Shown: positions 9,500 through 18,202, counted from the stretch's first letter. The stretch is 64,000 nucleotides of DNA from Pollutimonas sp036675275 (GCA_036675275.1 JAKFFG010000027.1:62001-126000), one strand, 5' to 3'. Translations and numbers: made by a program. The notes: generated by a model from the sequence alone, not told the origin.

Positions 9500-9970
9500 T
9501 CAAGGCTTGGCGGTCGACTGCGCTGTCGAATCGGCGTGGGCCGTGTGCCCCACCGAATCCTGTATTGCCTTGTCGGCCTCCGCTGCGCCGCCCTTGATGG
9601 CATTACCCATCTCGCTCATTTTCTCAGCTGTGGCGTCCTTCAAATCGCCGGCTTTATCGCTGACGACGGCTGCGACTTGCTTGGCATCTTTCTTGAGCTC
9701 GGTGCCAAAGCTTGTCGGCGACTGTGTAGCCGGAGCAGCATCACCAGATGGCGTCGTGGGCGGAGCTGTGTCGGGAGTCGGTGTCGCGTCAGGCGCCGGT
9801 GTTGGGCTAGGAGTCGGCTCAGGAGTTGGTGTGGGCGCGGGCGTCGGAGCTGGCTCGGAAGCGGGAGCTTCGGCTGGCGCGTCAGTATTTTCACCTTCCG
9901 AGCATGCGGCAAGCAGACTCATGGAAGCGACCATTGCGATAACGGCAAGATTTGTACGAGTCTTTTTCAT
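9500..9970 (-). CDS. Proline/threonine-rich lipoprotein of unknown function
   Basis: 156 residues from the ATG at 9968-9970, which has a GAGGA site; an in-frame GTG lies 12 bases upstream. The signal peptide ends in a lipobox, SLLAAC, so the mature protein should be lipidated. Residues about 30-75 are a low-complexity Pro/Thr/Ala linker (PAPTPTPEPTPSPTPAP). The C-terminal part resembles small helical LEA/apolipoprotein-like repeats (DKAGDLKDATAEKMSEMGNAIK). No enzyme motif is visible. It has its own terminator, so it is probably monocistronic. Confidence 0.75.
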   Translation of the reverse strand: MKKTRTNLAVIAMVASMSLLAACSEGENTDAPAEAPASEPAPTPAPTPTPEPTPSPTPAPDATPTPDTAPPTTPSGDAAPATQSPTSFGTELKKDAKQVAAVVSDKAGDLKDATAEKMSEMGNAIKGGAAEADKAIQDSVGHTAHADSTAQSTAKP

Positions 9971-10423
9971 AGTATTCCTCACTTATCCTACGTCGCGATG
10001 CAGTTTGCTGTTCCGTTGCGACTAGCGGTTCAGCAGCGAGCTTGTTACAACTGGCTTAATAACGATTCTAGCGATAGACGCATGAAAAACCCCGTGCCTA
10101 GTGTAAATACTGATTTCAATAATATTAATAATCCTCGTCCGTTTTTGTGGAAACGCCTATAAACATCGGCCGCTCCAACGGGATCGCTTCACATCTGCGG
10201 TCCTACATCGAGATACAAAAGCCCCCTGCCCGCCAAGGTATCGTTACAGTTTTGTGCGCTTGCCACCCGCGCACCGCGCCGGATTGGTGCACGGTCAAGG
10301 CCAAAATGGCACCAAACTAGGGCTTCGTTTTCTGTAATTGCCGTCTGTTCGCCCTTTTTCAGCGCACACTCGGCGCACAGCGCGCAAAGGCGGTCGTTTT
10401 CAGAACGAATAAACAATGAAAAC
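9971..10423. other. Gene-free control region between the lipoprotein gene and glnK
   Basis: About 450 bases without a convincing gene. It must hold the lipoprotein promoter on one side and the glnK regulatory region on the other. At 10283-10323 are inverted TTGGTGC and GCACCAAA half-sites that recall NtrC recognition elements (consensus GCACCA-N5-TGGTGC), although neither is a full site. They sit about 100-140 bases upstream of the sigma-54 promoter, a normal enhancer distance. A 75-codon minus-strand frame at 10189-10416 has no protein-like character and is not called. Confidence 0.5.
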
Positions 10424-10439
10424 TGGCACGTCTATTGCG
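10424..10439 (+). promoter_or_regulatory. Sigma-54 promoter of glnK-amtB
   Basis: TGGCACGTCTATTGCG matches the sigma-54 consensus TGGCACG-N4-TTGC exactly, with GG at -24 and GC at -12. Transcription should start near 10450, about 25 bases before the glnK ATG. This implies NtrC-activated, nitrogen-limitation control, the standard arrangement for glnK-amtB. Confidence 0.88.
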
Positions 10440-10473
10440 TAAGTCCTCCCGTCAACCTTACGAGGACATTGCA

Positions 10474-10812
10474 ATGAAGCTCATAACCGCCATCATTAAA
10501 CCCTTCAAGCTGGACGAAGTCCGGGAAGCTCTTTCCGAAATCGGCATACAGGGAATGACCGTCACTGAAGTCAAAGGTTTCGGCCGCCAGAAAGGCCATA
10601 CCGAACTTTATCGGGGCGCCGAATACACCGTGGACTTCCTGCCCAAGCTGCGTCTGGAAATGGCGGTCTCCGACCACATGGTCGAACAGGCCATCGAGAA
10701 TCTATGCACAGCGGCCCACACGGGCAAGATCGGTGACGGCAAGATCTTCGTGACGCCTGTCGAACAGGCGATACGAATTCGTACCGGCGAATATGGCGAG
10801 AGCGCGCTATAA
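10474..10812 (+). CDS. glnK: Nitrogen regulatory protein P-II
   Basis: 112 residues starting MKLITAIIKPFKLDEVREAL, with a GAGGAC ribosome binding site. The T-loop reads GHTELYRGAEYTVDFLPK and Tyr51, the uridylylation site, is present. The B-loop and C-loop (KIGDGKIFVTPVEQAIRIRTGE) are intact. P-II trimers sense 2-oxoglutarate, ATP/ADP and glutamine. This copy lies 75 bases upstream of amtB, so the GlnK role (blocking AmtB when nitrogen is ample) is more likely than GlnB. Confidence 0.95.
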   Translation: MKLITAIIKPFKLDEVREALSEIGIQGMTVTEVKGFGRQKGHTELYRGAEYTVDFLPKLRLEMAVSDHMVEQAIENLCTAAHTGKIGDGKIFVTPVEQAIRIRTGEYGESAL

Positions 10813-10887
10813 GGCGCCGCCGAAAAAAGATTCTTCCAATAATCATAGTCCGCGCCGGGGCCGGCGTCGGATACTCAGGAGTAAATA

Positions 10888-12114
10888 ATGGATAAAGCCG
10901 ATTTGGCATGGGTGAGCGTTTCCACCCTGCTGGTGCTTCTCATGGTTGTACCCGGGCTGGCACTTTTTTATGGCGGCCTGGTGCGCGCCAAAAATGTACT
11001 GTCCGTATTGATGCAGGTCGTATCGACTTTTTCACTGGCCCTGGTCATCTGGTTTATTTACGGCTATTCACTGGCCTTTACCGAGGGCAACGCCGTGGTG
11101 GGCGGACTTTCCCGGCTCATGTTCAGCGGAATGTTCGACTTGTCCACCAAGACATTCGAGCTATCGGGCACTATTCCCGAATTGAGCTTTGCCGCGTTCC
11201 AAGCCACTTTTGCCGGCATTACCTGCGCACTTATTGTCGGCGGGTTTGCCGAGCGTGCCAAATATTCGGCCGTGATGATTTTTACGGCGATCTGGCTTAC
11301 CTTCTCCTACATTCCCATCGCCCATATGGTATGGGCCCCAGGAGGCTGGTTGTTCGAGCGGGGCGCGCTGGATTTTGCGGGCGGCACAGTGGTTCACATC
11401 AATGCGGGTGTGGCCGGCCTGGTGGGCGCCTATTTCGTCGGCAAGCGCGTGGGCTACGGACGCGAATCCATGCAGCCCCACAACCTGCCCATGGCCATGA
11501 TCGGCGCTTCGCTACTGTGGGTAGGCTGGTTCGGCTTCAATGCCGGCTCGGCATTGAGCGCCAACGAGACCGCCGCCCTGGCATTCTTCAACACCATGGT
11601 TGCCACTGCCGGTGCAATTCTCGCCTGGCTGATGGTTGAGTGGAAATACAAAGGCAAACCCTCCCTGCTGGGCGCCATCTCCGGCGCGGTAGCAGGACTG
11701 GTCGGCATCACCCCCGCAGCCGGCCTGGTCGGCCCTGGAGGAGCATTGATTATCGGCATTGTGACCGGTGCGGCCTGCGTCTGGGGCGTCAACGGCCTGA
11801 AACGGATGCTGCGCGCCGACGACAGCCTGGATGTATTCGGCATCCATGGGCTCGGCGGGATAGTCGGCGCCCTGCTTACAGGCATTTTCAATGCTCAGGC
11901 TTTAGGTGGCCCGGGCCTGGCAACGCTGGGCGACATCCCCCACCAGTTATGGGTACAGTTCGAAGGCGTGCTGATCACTATCGTGTGGTCGGGGGTGGTC
12001 GCCCTTGTCGCTTACTTTGTCGCAGACAAGATTTGCGGATTCCGCGTGAGCACTGAAGTCGAACGGGAAGGACTGGATATCAACTCGCACGGTGAAACTG
12101 CCTATCACTATTGA
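10888..12114 (+). CDS. amtB: Ammonium transporter
   Basis: 408 residues with about eleven membrane helices. Amt signatures are present: ALFYGGLVRAKNVLS near residue 25, WAPGGWLFERGALDFAGG (about 148) and HINAGVAGLVGAYFVGKR with the first pore histidine, and FGIHGLGGIVGALLTGIF with the second (about 315). It carries no cleaved signal peptide, unlike E. coli AmtB. CAGGAG precedes the ATG. It forms one unit with glnK and its stop overlaps the convergent ptsI stop by 7 bases, leaving no room for a terminator. Confidence 0.95.
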   Translation: MDKADLAWVSVSTLLVLLMVVPGLALFYGGLVRAKNVLSVLMQVVSTFSLALVIWFIYGYSLAFTEGNAVVGGLSRLMFSGMFDLSTKTFELSGTIPELSFAAFQATFAGITCALIVGGFAERAKYSAVMIFTAIWLTFSYIPIAHMVWAPGGWLFERGALDFAGGTVVHINAGVAGLVGAYFVGKRVGYGRESMQPHNLPMAMIGASLLWVGWFGFNAGSALSANETAALAFFNTMVATAGAILAWLMVEWKYKGKPSLLGAISGAVAGLVGITPAAGLVGPGGALIIGIVTGAACVWGVNGLKRMLRADDSLDVFGIHGLGGIVGALLTGIFNAQALGGPGLATLGDIPHQLWVQFEGVLITIVWSGVVALVAYFVADKICGFRVSTEVEREGLDINSHGETAYHY

Positions 12115-13868
12115 TTCGACAAGGAAGCTAAATCGATGCGTTCCGCCCGATTTAGCGCCGATGCGACCTTGACCCTCAGTGCATTGGAATGAGCCTGCCG
12201 AACCTCTTTCTTGACATCAAGCAATTGTTGCGGATGCATGGAAAATTCGGTCAGGCCCAATCCCAGCAGCATGCGTGTAACCCGTGAATCGCCTGCAATC
12301 TCACCGCATACAGCCACGGGCTTGCCCGCCCGCTCAGCTGAATTGATCGTATGCGCGATCAGCCGCAACACCGCGGGATGCATGGGATCGTAAAGGTCGG
12401 CCACTTCGCTGTCGCCGCGATCTATGGCCAGTGTGTACTGAATAAGATCGTTCGTACCGATGGACAAGAAGTCCAGTGCCTCAACGAAAGGTTCGATAGC
12501 GATCGCCATGGCCGGAATCTCGACCATGGCACCCAACGAGATATTGCGGGCAAATGGCACGTCGTCGGCCTGAAGGCTGCGGCATGCCGACTCGATGGCT
12601 TCCCTGGTAGCCTTGACCTCGTGCATGTGCGAAATCATGGGTATCAGAATACGCACATGGCCATGCATGGAGGCGCGCAGCAATGCCCGCAATTGCGTAG
12701 CGAAAAGCTCCGGGTGGGCGAGGCAGTAGCGAATGGCCCGCAGGCCCAGGGCCGGGTTCGTCGCCACAGTGACATCGCCATCGAGTGTCTTGTCCGCGCC
12801 CAGGTCCAGCGTTCTGATGGTAACCGGTCGCCCGGCCATGGTCTTGACGACCGACGCGTAAGCTTCGTATTGCTCGTCCTCACTGGGCAAATCCCGACGG
12901 CCCATGAACAGAAACTCACTACGAAACAAACCTATGCCATCGGCACCGGCTTGCATGGCCGCCATGGCTTCCTCGGGCAATTCGATATTGGCATCCAGCT
13001 TGATCTGGATACCATCCAGGGTCACGGCTGCAGCATCGCGCAGCAAGGCCAGCTCAGCGCGGTCACCAGCATAAGCGGCCTGCCGCCGGCGATATTCCTC
13101 GACGACCTGCTCGGAAGGATTGACCAGCACGGCGCCGGTAAAGCCGTCGGCAATTAACATATCGCCGTCGCGCACCAGCATGCGTATATGGCCAAGCCCG
13201 ACCACAGCCGGCACATTCATGCTGCGCGCCACAATAGCCGTATGTGATGTGGGGCCGCCAAGGTCGGTCAGGAAGGCGGCAAACCGCGCGCCGCGCAGCC
13301 GCAGCATATCGGCCGGAGAAATATCGCGGGCCACGACAATAAGCGAATCGCCCGCATCACCGGCTTCGAGGCTGGGCAGCAAAGCGGTGGACCCCGACAA
13401 CACACGCAACACACGTTCAATAACCTGGCGTATGTCGGCGCCGCGCTCACGCAGGTACTCGTCTTCCATAAGGGAAAACTGTTCTGCCAGCAGCTGACCT
13501 TGCGTAGTGAGAGCCCATTCAGCGTTGTAGTGACGATGAGTTATTAGATCGCAGGTGTCCTGCAGCAGCATGGGATCATCGAGCAAAAGACTATGCACGG
13601 TAAGCAGGGGGCCGAGTTCGCGCGGCGCATCCTCCGGCAGTGACACGGCCATGGCCTGGAGCTCGCCACTGGCGGTTGCCAATGCCTGCTTCAGGCGTTC
13701 GCATTCGACCTGGACATCTTGCTCGGCAATACGATAGTGGACCACCTCGAGTGCCGCCGCGCTCATGATTGCCGCTTTGCCTATCGCATATCCCTTGACT
13801 ACGCCCTGCCCCTGCATACAGAGCATGGAGCCGAACCCACAATTGCCGTGAGATGAGCGTGAAGTCAT
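12108..13868 (-). CDS. ptsI: PTS enzyme I (phosphoenolpyruvate-protein phosphotransferase)
   Basis: 586 residues. It moves phosphate from PEP to HPr. The swivel-domain phosphohistidine lies in GGPTSHTAIVARSMNVP, and the C-terminal PEP-binding barrel shows FRSEFLFMGR, GTNDLIQYTLAIDR and the active-site cysteine in VAVCGEIAGD. The start is uncertain (alternative ATG 14 codons in, at MLCMQGQG) because both have weak ribosome binding sites. No sugar-specific EIIB/EIIC lies nearby, so this appears to be a regulatory PTS of the beta/alphaproteobacterial kind. Confidence 0.94.
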   Translation of the reverse strand: MTSRSSHGNCGFGSMLCMQGQGVVKGYAIGKAAIMSAAALEVVHYRIAEQDVQVECERLKQALATASGELQAMAVSLPEDAPRELGPLLTVHSLLLDDPMLLQDTCDLITHRHYNAEWALTTQGQLLAEQFSLMEDEYLRERGADIRQVIERVLRVLSGSTALLPSLEAGDAGDSLIVVARDISPADMLRLRGARFAAFLTDLGGPTSHTAIVARSMNVPAVVGLGHIRMLVRDGDMLIADGFTGAVLVNPSEQVVEEYRRRQAAYAGDRAELALLRDAAAVTLDGIQIKLDANIELPEEAMAAMQAGADGIGLFRSEFLFMGRRDLPSEDEQYEAYASVVKTMAGRPVTIRTLDLGADKTLDGDVTVATNPALGLRAIRYCLAHPELFATQLRALLRASMHGHVRILIPMISHMHEVKATREAIESACRSLQADDVPFARNISLGAMVEIPAMAIAIEPFVEALDFLSIGTNDLIQYTLAIDRGDSEVADLYDPMHPAVLRLIAHTINSAERAGKPVAVCGEIAGDSRVTRMLLGLGLTEFSMHPQQLLDVKKEVRQAHSNALRVKVASALNRAERIDLASLSNQ

Positions 13869-13897
13869 TAGGCGGTTTTCCGACTGTTGCGGCGGAT

Positions 13898-14167
13898 CTA
13901 TTCGTGCTCGCCGAACTTGCTGTTGAACAGAGACTGGATATCGAGCAGCGCCTGCTCGGCATCGCTGCCCGTGGCATCGACCTTGACCGTCACGCCCAGA
14001 CCCGCAGCGAGCATCATGACGCCCATTATGCTTTTGGCATTGACGCGCTGAGCGCCGCGTGCAATGAAGATTTCACTGCTGAACTTGCTGGCCAGCTGAG
14101 TAAGCTTGGCAGCCGCGCGAGCATGCAAGCCCAATTTATTACTGATCACGATGTCGATGGATGGCAT
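13898..14167 (-). CDS. ptsH: PTS phosphocarrier protein HPr
   Basis: 89 residues from MPSIDIVISNKLGLHARAAA. His15 (LGLHARAAA) is the phosphate carrier and Ser46 (NAKSIMGVMML) is the usual HPr-kinase target. It sits between EIIA and enzyme I. No hprK is in the window, so Ser46 phosphorylation cannot be judged from here. Confidence 0.96.
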   Translation of the reverse strand: MPSIDIVISNKLGLHARAAAKLTQLASKFSSEIFIARGAQRVNAKSIMGVMMLAAGLGVTVKVDATGSDAEQALLDIQSLFNSKFGEHE

Positions 14168-14209
14168 AAAATTCTTTTTTTGATTAACGGCAATACAGCA
14201 AGCCAACGA

Positions 14210-14611
14210 TCAGCTTGTCCGATCGGCGTTGACTATGCCTCTTAAGGCGCCTAGCCGAACGCTTTCGCTTAGTTTATCCGGATTTTCCTGCTGATCGGTC
14301 AGCGCCTTCAGGACCATGCAAAGATTCGTGCCGGTGATCAGATGAGCGGTGAGCCCTTGCTCGCTTGCCAGTTTAAGTGCTTGCTTGGCGATATTGAATG
14401 GCGTTGCGCCGAATATATCGCATAAAACCAGCGTGGCTTCGCCCGCATCCTGCAGAAGCTGCCGTGCGAGTTCAGGAATAAGGACAGACGGTTCCGCGTC
14501 GGGCGCGACATCGAAGACCGCAAGTTCCGGTTTCTGTCCCAGAATATGTTCGGCACACGCTGCGAACCCCGAACCCAGCGGTTCGTGCATGACCAATATG
14601 ATGCGTGCCAT
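14210..14611 (-). CDS. Mannose-family PTS EIIA component
   Basis: 133 residues, a stand-alone EIIA-Man domain. The phosphohistidine is His9 (IILVMHEPLGSG). LVLCDIFGATPFNIA is the conserved core motif and NLCMVLKAL follows. It adjoins gshB with no spacer (EIIA starts one base before the gshB stop codon ends the preceding gene) and lies 42 bases upstream of ptsH. Without EIIB/C partners it probably regulates rather than transports, as proposed for the PtsM/EIIA-Man of betaproteobacteria. Confidence 0.9.
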   Translation of the reverse strand: MARIILVMHEPLGSGFAACAEHILGQKPELAVFDVAPDAEPSVLIPELARQLLQDAGEATLVLCDIFGATPFNIAKQALKLASEQGLTAHLITGTNLCMVLKALTDQQENPDKLSESVRLGALRGIVNADRTS

Positions 14612-15571
14612 TCAAATACCCACGGCCTGTTCAAGTGCCGCCGCGAAACAGTCTGCGACATCGAAGTCGGTTTGCTCGGTGATCTCGACGAAACAGGTTG
14701 GGCTTGTGACGTTGATTTCGGTGACGTAGTCGCCTATTACATCGAGCCCGACGAGCAGCAAACCACGTTCGACCAGTTTGGGGCCGACGGCTTGAGCGAT
14801 TTCGATATCGCGCGCCGAAAGGCTTTGAGCAACGCCGCGTCCGCCGGCGGCGAGATTGCCGCGCGTTTCACCTGCCAGCGGAATGCGCGCCAGCGCGTAG
14901 GGAACCGGCTTCCCGGCGATAAGCAGGATACGCTTGTCACCCATGAGTATCTCCGGGATATAGCGTTGCGCCATGATGGTGCGCGTACCGTTTTCGGTAA
15001 GCGTTTCAAGAATGGCGCCGAGATTATGCTCGGCTTCACGCAGACGAAAAATGCCGGTACCGCCCATGCCGTCCAGCGGCTTGACTATTACATCCTGGTA
15101 TTGGCGATGAAACGCCCGCAGCCTGGCCATGTCGCGCGTAACGATGGTGGGCGACGTCAACGATGCAAACTCGGTGATAGCCAGCTTTTCAGGATGGTTG
15201 CGGATTGCGGCCGGCGAATTGAACACGCGTGCCCCCTGTGCTTCGGCGTATTCGAGCAGGTGCGTCGCGTAGACGTACTCCATGTCGAAAGGCGGATCTT
15301 TACGCATCAATACCGCGTCGAACTCGCCCAAGGCATTCTCGCTGGCCGGCCCGAGGTCTCGCCACCATGCATGGCCATGCAGATCGGCGCCGTCGACCAG
15401 GGCGATACCCGTCGTTACCGCCTTGACTGTTCCCTCGTCGATATACAGGTCGCCTTGATGGGCGACACTCAGAGTGTGGCCTCGGGCGGTCAAGGCACGC
15501 ATCATCGCTACTGAGGAATCTTTATAGGCCTTCAGCGCAGGCAAGGGGTCAATAACAAACAGGACGTGCAT
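14612..15571 (-). CDS. gshB: Glutathione synthetase
   Basis: 319 residues, the family length. It joins gamma-glutamylcysteine and glycine using ATP. The start MHVLFVIDPLPALKAYKDSS is typical of GshB. The ATP-grasp fold shows VKPLDGMGGTGIFRL (about 150), QRYIPEI, GDKRILLIAG and the glycine-rich loop RGNLAAGGRG, with DVIGDYVTEINVTSP near the C-terminus. It heads the gshB-EIIA-ptsH-ptsI unit, a conserved betaproteobacterial order. Confidence 0.96.
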   Translation of the reverse strand: MHVLFVIDPLPALKAYKDSSVAMMRALTARGHTLSVAHQGDLYIDEGTVKAVTTGIALVDGADLHGHAWWRDLGPASENALGEFDAVLMRKDPPFDMEYVYATHLLEYAEAQGARVFNSPAAIRNHPEKLAITEFASLTSPTIVTRDMARLRAFHRQYQDVIVKPLDGMGGTGIFRLREAEHNLGAILETLTENGTRTIMAQRYIPEILMGDKRILLIAGKPVPYALARIPLAGETRGNLAAGGRGVAQSLSARDIEIAQAVGPKLVERGLLLVGLDVIGDYVTEINVTSPTCFVEITEQTDFDVADCFAAALEQAVGI

Positions 15572-15631
15572 AGGATACCTGCAGGCACCTGCCCGCGGAT
15601 TGCACCGGCGGGCAGGATTGAAAGGTTCAGA

Positions 15632-16183
15632 TCAGGAGGTGGCATCACCCGGTTTGCCCGGGGTCGCTTTTTTACGTGGTGCCAGAACCATCACCATTTG
15701 ACGCCCTTCGAGCTTGGGCATGGCCTCGACCAGACACAATTCGACGAGATCGTCGCGTACCCGCTCGAGCACGCGCATACCAAGTTCCTGGTGAGCCATT
15801 TCGCGGCCCCGGAAGCGCAAGGTAACCTTGGCCTTGTCGCCTTCTTCGATGAAGCGGCGCAAATTACGCAGCTTGACCTGGTAATCGCCCTCGTCGGTTC
15901 CAGGACGGAACTTGACCTCTTTTACCTGAATGATTTTTTGTTTCGAGCGTGCTTCTTGCTGGCGTTTTTGTTCTTGATACTTGAACTTGCCATAGTCCAT
16001 CAGCCGACAGACCGGCGGCTCCGCATTGGGTGCAATCTCGACCAGGTCTACTTCGTGTTGTTCCGACAGAAGGAGGGCGTCGGCGGTTTTGACAACCCCC
16101 AACTGTTCACCCTCTACTCCGATAAGACGCACCTCGGGGACGCGGATTTCACCATTGATGCGATGTGGTTTTTCGGTTGCGAT
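15632..16183 (-). CDS. infC: Translation initiation factor IF-3, with an ATC start codon
   Basis: 183 residues if translation starts at ATC (16181-16183). An ATG/GTG-only reading would begin at the GTG at 16130-16132 (VRLIGVEGEQLG) and lose 17 conserved residues (ATEKPHRINGEIRVPEV). The part upstream aligns well with the IF-3 N-terminus (RINGEIR...EVRL), and TAGGAG lies 8 bases before the ATC. infC of many bacteria starts at AUU or AUC, letting IF-3 repress its own translation. NAEPPVCRLMDYGKFKY and the C-terminal FRGREMAH are intact. It is 54 bases downstream of thrS. Confidence 0.93.
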   Translation of the reverse strand: MATEKPHRINGEIRVPEVRLIGVEGEQLGVVKTADALLLSEQHEVDLVEIAPNAEPPVCRLMDYGKFKYQEQKRQQEARSKQKIIQVKEVKFRPGTDEGDYQVKLRNLRRFIEEGDKAKVTLRFRGREMAHQELGMRVLERVRDDLVELCLVEAMPKLEGRQMVMVLAPRKKATPGKPGDATS

Positions 16184-16237
16184 GTCTGAGACTCCTAGAA
16201 TTGATAAAAAATCAGGCCTGTTCTGGCATGCCCGGCT

Positions 16238-18160
16238 TTAGGCGCGGGCGTTGATTTCGTTTTGCAGCAATAGGGAGAAATCATCCAGAGGCATTACCCC
16301 GAGATCGACCCCACCCCTGCCGCGTACCGCCACATTGCCGGTTTCGCGTTCTTTTTCGCCAACCACCAGAATGTACGGTATTTTCTGCATACTGTGTTCA
16401 CGGATTTTACGGGTGATTTTTTCAGCACGCAAATCGGAACTGGCTCTAAAGCCTTGTTTTTTCAAGCCTTGAACGATTTCTGCAGCATAGTCGGCCGAGG
16501 GCTCGGAAATACAGCATACAACGGCGTGTTCCGGCGCCAGCCATGCCGGCATGGCGCCGGCGTGGTTTTCGATGAGCATGCCGATGAATCGTTCGAATGA
16601 TCCCAGTATGGCGCGATGTAGCATGACGGGCGTTTTGCGTTGATCGGCCGCATCGACGTATTCGGCCCCCAATCGCTGCGGCATGGAGAAATCAACCTGG
16701 ATTGTGCCACATTGCCAATGACGTCCAATAGCGTCTTTCAGCGTATATTCAATTTTTGGACCATAGAAAGCGCCCTCGCCCGGCGAGACTTCGTATTCGC
16801 ACTGCGTATGGTTCAGGCTGTCCATCAGGGCCTGTTCGGCCTTATCCCAGACCTCGTCGGAACCAATGCGTTTTTCAGGGCGGGTTGCAACCTTGTACAG
16901 AATTTCGGTGAAGCCGAAATCGGCATAGACTTTCTGCAGCAAGGCGGTAAAGGCGACGCACTCTTGCTGCAGCTGGTCTTCAGTACAGAAAATATGACCG
17001 TCGTCTTGCGTAAAGCCGCGCACACGCATCATTCCATGCAGTGAACCGGAAGGTTCGTTGCGATGGCATTGGCCGAATTCACCATAGCGTATGGGCAACT
17101 CGCGGTAGGAATGCAGCCCGGCATTGAATATTTGCACATGGCCCGGGCAGTTCATGGGCTTGAGTCCATAAGTACGATTTTCCGACTCTGTCGTAAACAT
17201 GTTCTCGGCGTAGTTGTCCCAGTGGCCTGTCTTCTTCCACAAAGACAAGTCGAGGATTTGCGGCGCCTTGACCTCGTGGTAGCCGTTGTCGCGATACACG
17301 GCACGCATATATTGCTCTACCTGCTGCCACAGGGTCCAGCCCTTGGGATGCCAAAAGATCAGGCCAGGCGCTTCGTCCTGGAAATGAAAGAAGTCCAGTT
17401 CGCGGCCCAGCTTCCGGTGGTCGCGTCGTTCAGCCTCTTCCAGCATTGTCAGGTAATTTGACTGTTCTTCCTTGGAAGCCCACGCCGTGCCGTAGATACG
17501 CTGAAGCATCTCATTCTTGCTGTCGCCCCGCCAATAGGCGCCCGCAACCTTCATGAGCTTGAATACCTTCAGATGGCCGGTGGACGGTACGTGAGGGCCT
17601 CGGCACAAATCAATAAAGTCGCCTTCGCGGTACAGACTGATGGGTTCGTTGGAAGGAATCGAGGCGATAATTTCAGCCTTGTAGTGCTCTCCGATTCCCT
17701 TGAAATAAGCGACGGCATCGTCGCGCATCCATTCTTCCCGCGTCACAGGCTCGTTCCTGCGCGCAATCTCGGTCATTTTCTTTTCAATGGCCTCGAGATC
17801 CTCGGGTGTGAAAGCACGCTTATACGAAAAATCGTAATAAAAGCCGTTTTCAATGACGGGGCCGATAGTGACCTGGGCATCAGGAAACAACGATTTGACT
17901 GCATATGCCAGCAAGTGCGCCGTTGAATGGCGTATCAAATCCAGACCGTCTGCGTCTTTGGCGGTTACGATGGCCAGGCTCGCGTCGCGTTCAATTACGT
18001 AGCTCGTGTCCACCAGACGGGTTTCTGCGCCCTCGACCGACATCCGCCCGCCCAGGGCGGCACGCCCCAGGCCGGTGCCGATGGAATGGGCAACGTCGCT
18101 CACTGACACGGGGCCCGGGTACTCGCGCTGCGAGCCGTCGGGCAAGGTAATTTGAACCAT
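16238..18160 (-). CDS. thrS: Threonine--tRNA ligase
   Basis: 640 residues starting MVQITLPDGSQREYPGPVSV. An in-frame start ten codons upstream is less likely. The TGS domain covers 1-62 and the editing domain about 65-240 (HSTAHLLAYAVKSLFPD, with a C-terminal HxxxC-type site near GDFIDLCRGPHVPSTG). The class II catalytic core has zinc-binding MNCPGHVQIF, and YRELPIRYGEFGQCHRNE, RGFTQDDGHIFC. The anticodon-binding domain is at about 540-635. It leads the thrS-infC unit. A strong hairpin lies 18 bases upstream of the start. Confidence 0.97.
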   Translation of the reverse strand: MVQITLPDGSQREYPGPVSVSDVAHSIGTGLGRAALGGRMSVEGAETRLVDTSYVIERDASLAIVTAKDADGLDLIRHSTAHLLAYAVKSLFPDAQVTIGPVIENGFYYDFSYKRAFTPEDLEAIEKKMTEIARRNEPVTREEWMRDDAVAYFKGIGEHYKAEIIASIPSNEPISLYREGDFIDLCRGPHVPSTGHLKVFKLMKVAGAYWRGDSKNEMLQRIYGTAWASKEEQSNYLTMLEEAERRDHRKLGRELDFFHFQDEAPGLIFWHPKGWTLWQQVEQYMRAVYRDNGYHEVKAPQILDLSLWKKTGHWDNYAENMFTTESENRTYGLKPMNCPGHVQIFNAGLHSYRELPIRYGEFGQCHRNEPSGSLHGMMRVRGFTQDDGHIFCTEDQLQQECVAFTALLQKVYADFGFTEILYKVATRPEKRIGSDEVWDKAEQALMDSLNHTQCEYEVSPGEGAFYGPKIEYTLKDAIGRHWQCGTIQVDFSMPQRLGAEYVDAADQRKTPVMLHRAILGSFERFIGMLIENHAGAMPAWLAPEHAVVCCISEPSADYAAEIVQGLKKQGFRASSDLRAEKITRKIREHSMQKIPYILVVGEKERETGNVAVRGRGGVDLGVMPLDDFSLLLQNEINARA

Positions 18161-18178
18161 GGGTTGTCCTGAAATGCA

Positions 18179-18202
18179 AAAACGCGGCACTAGCCGCGTT
18201 TT
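18179..18202 (-). promoter_or_regulatory. Strong hairpin with U run in the thrS leader, possible attenuator
   Basis: AAAACGCGGC and GCCGCGTTTT form a perfect 10-bp stem with a 4-base loop. On the minus strand it is followed by T-rich TTTGCATTT and ends 18 bases before the thrS ATG; on the plus strand it is followed by GGTTTTTTT. No gene upstream on either strand needs a terminator here except distant ones, so a role in thrS-infC attenuation or translational control is plausible. Which strand uses it cannot be decided by eye. Confidence 0.5.
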
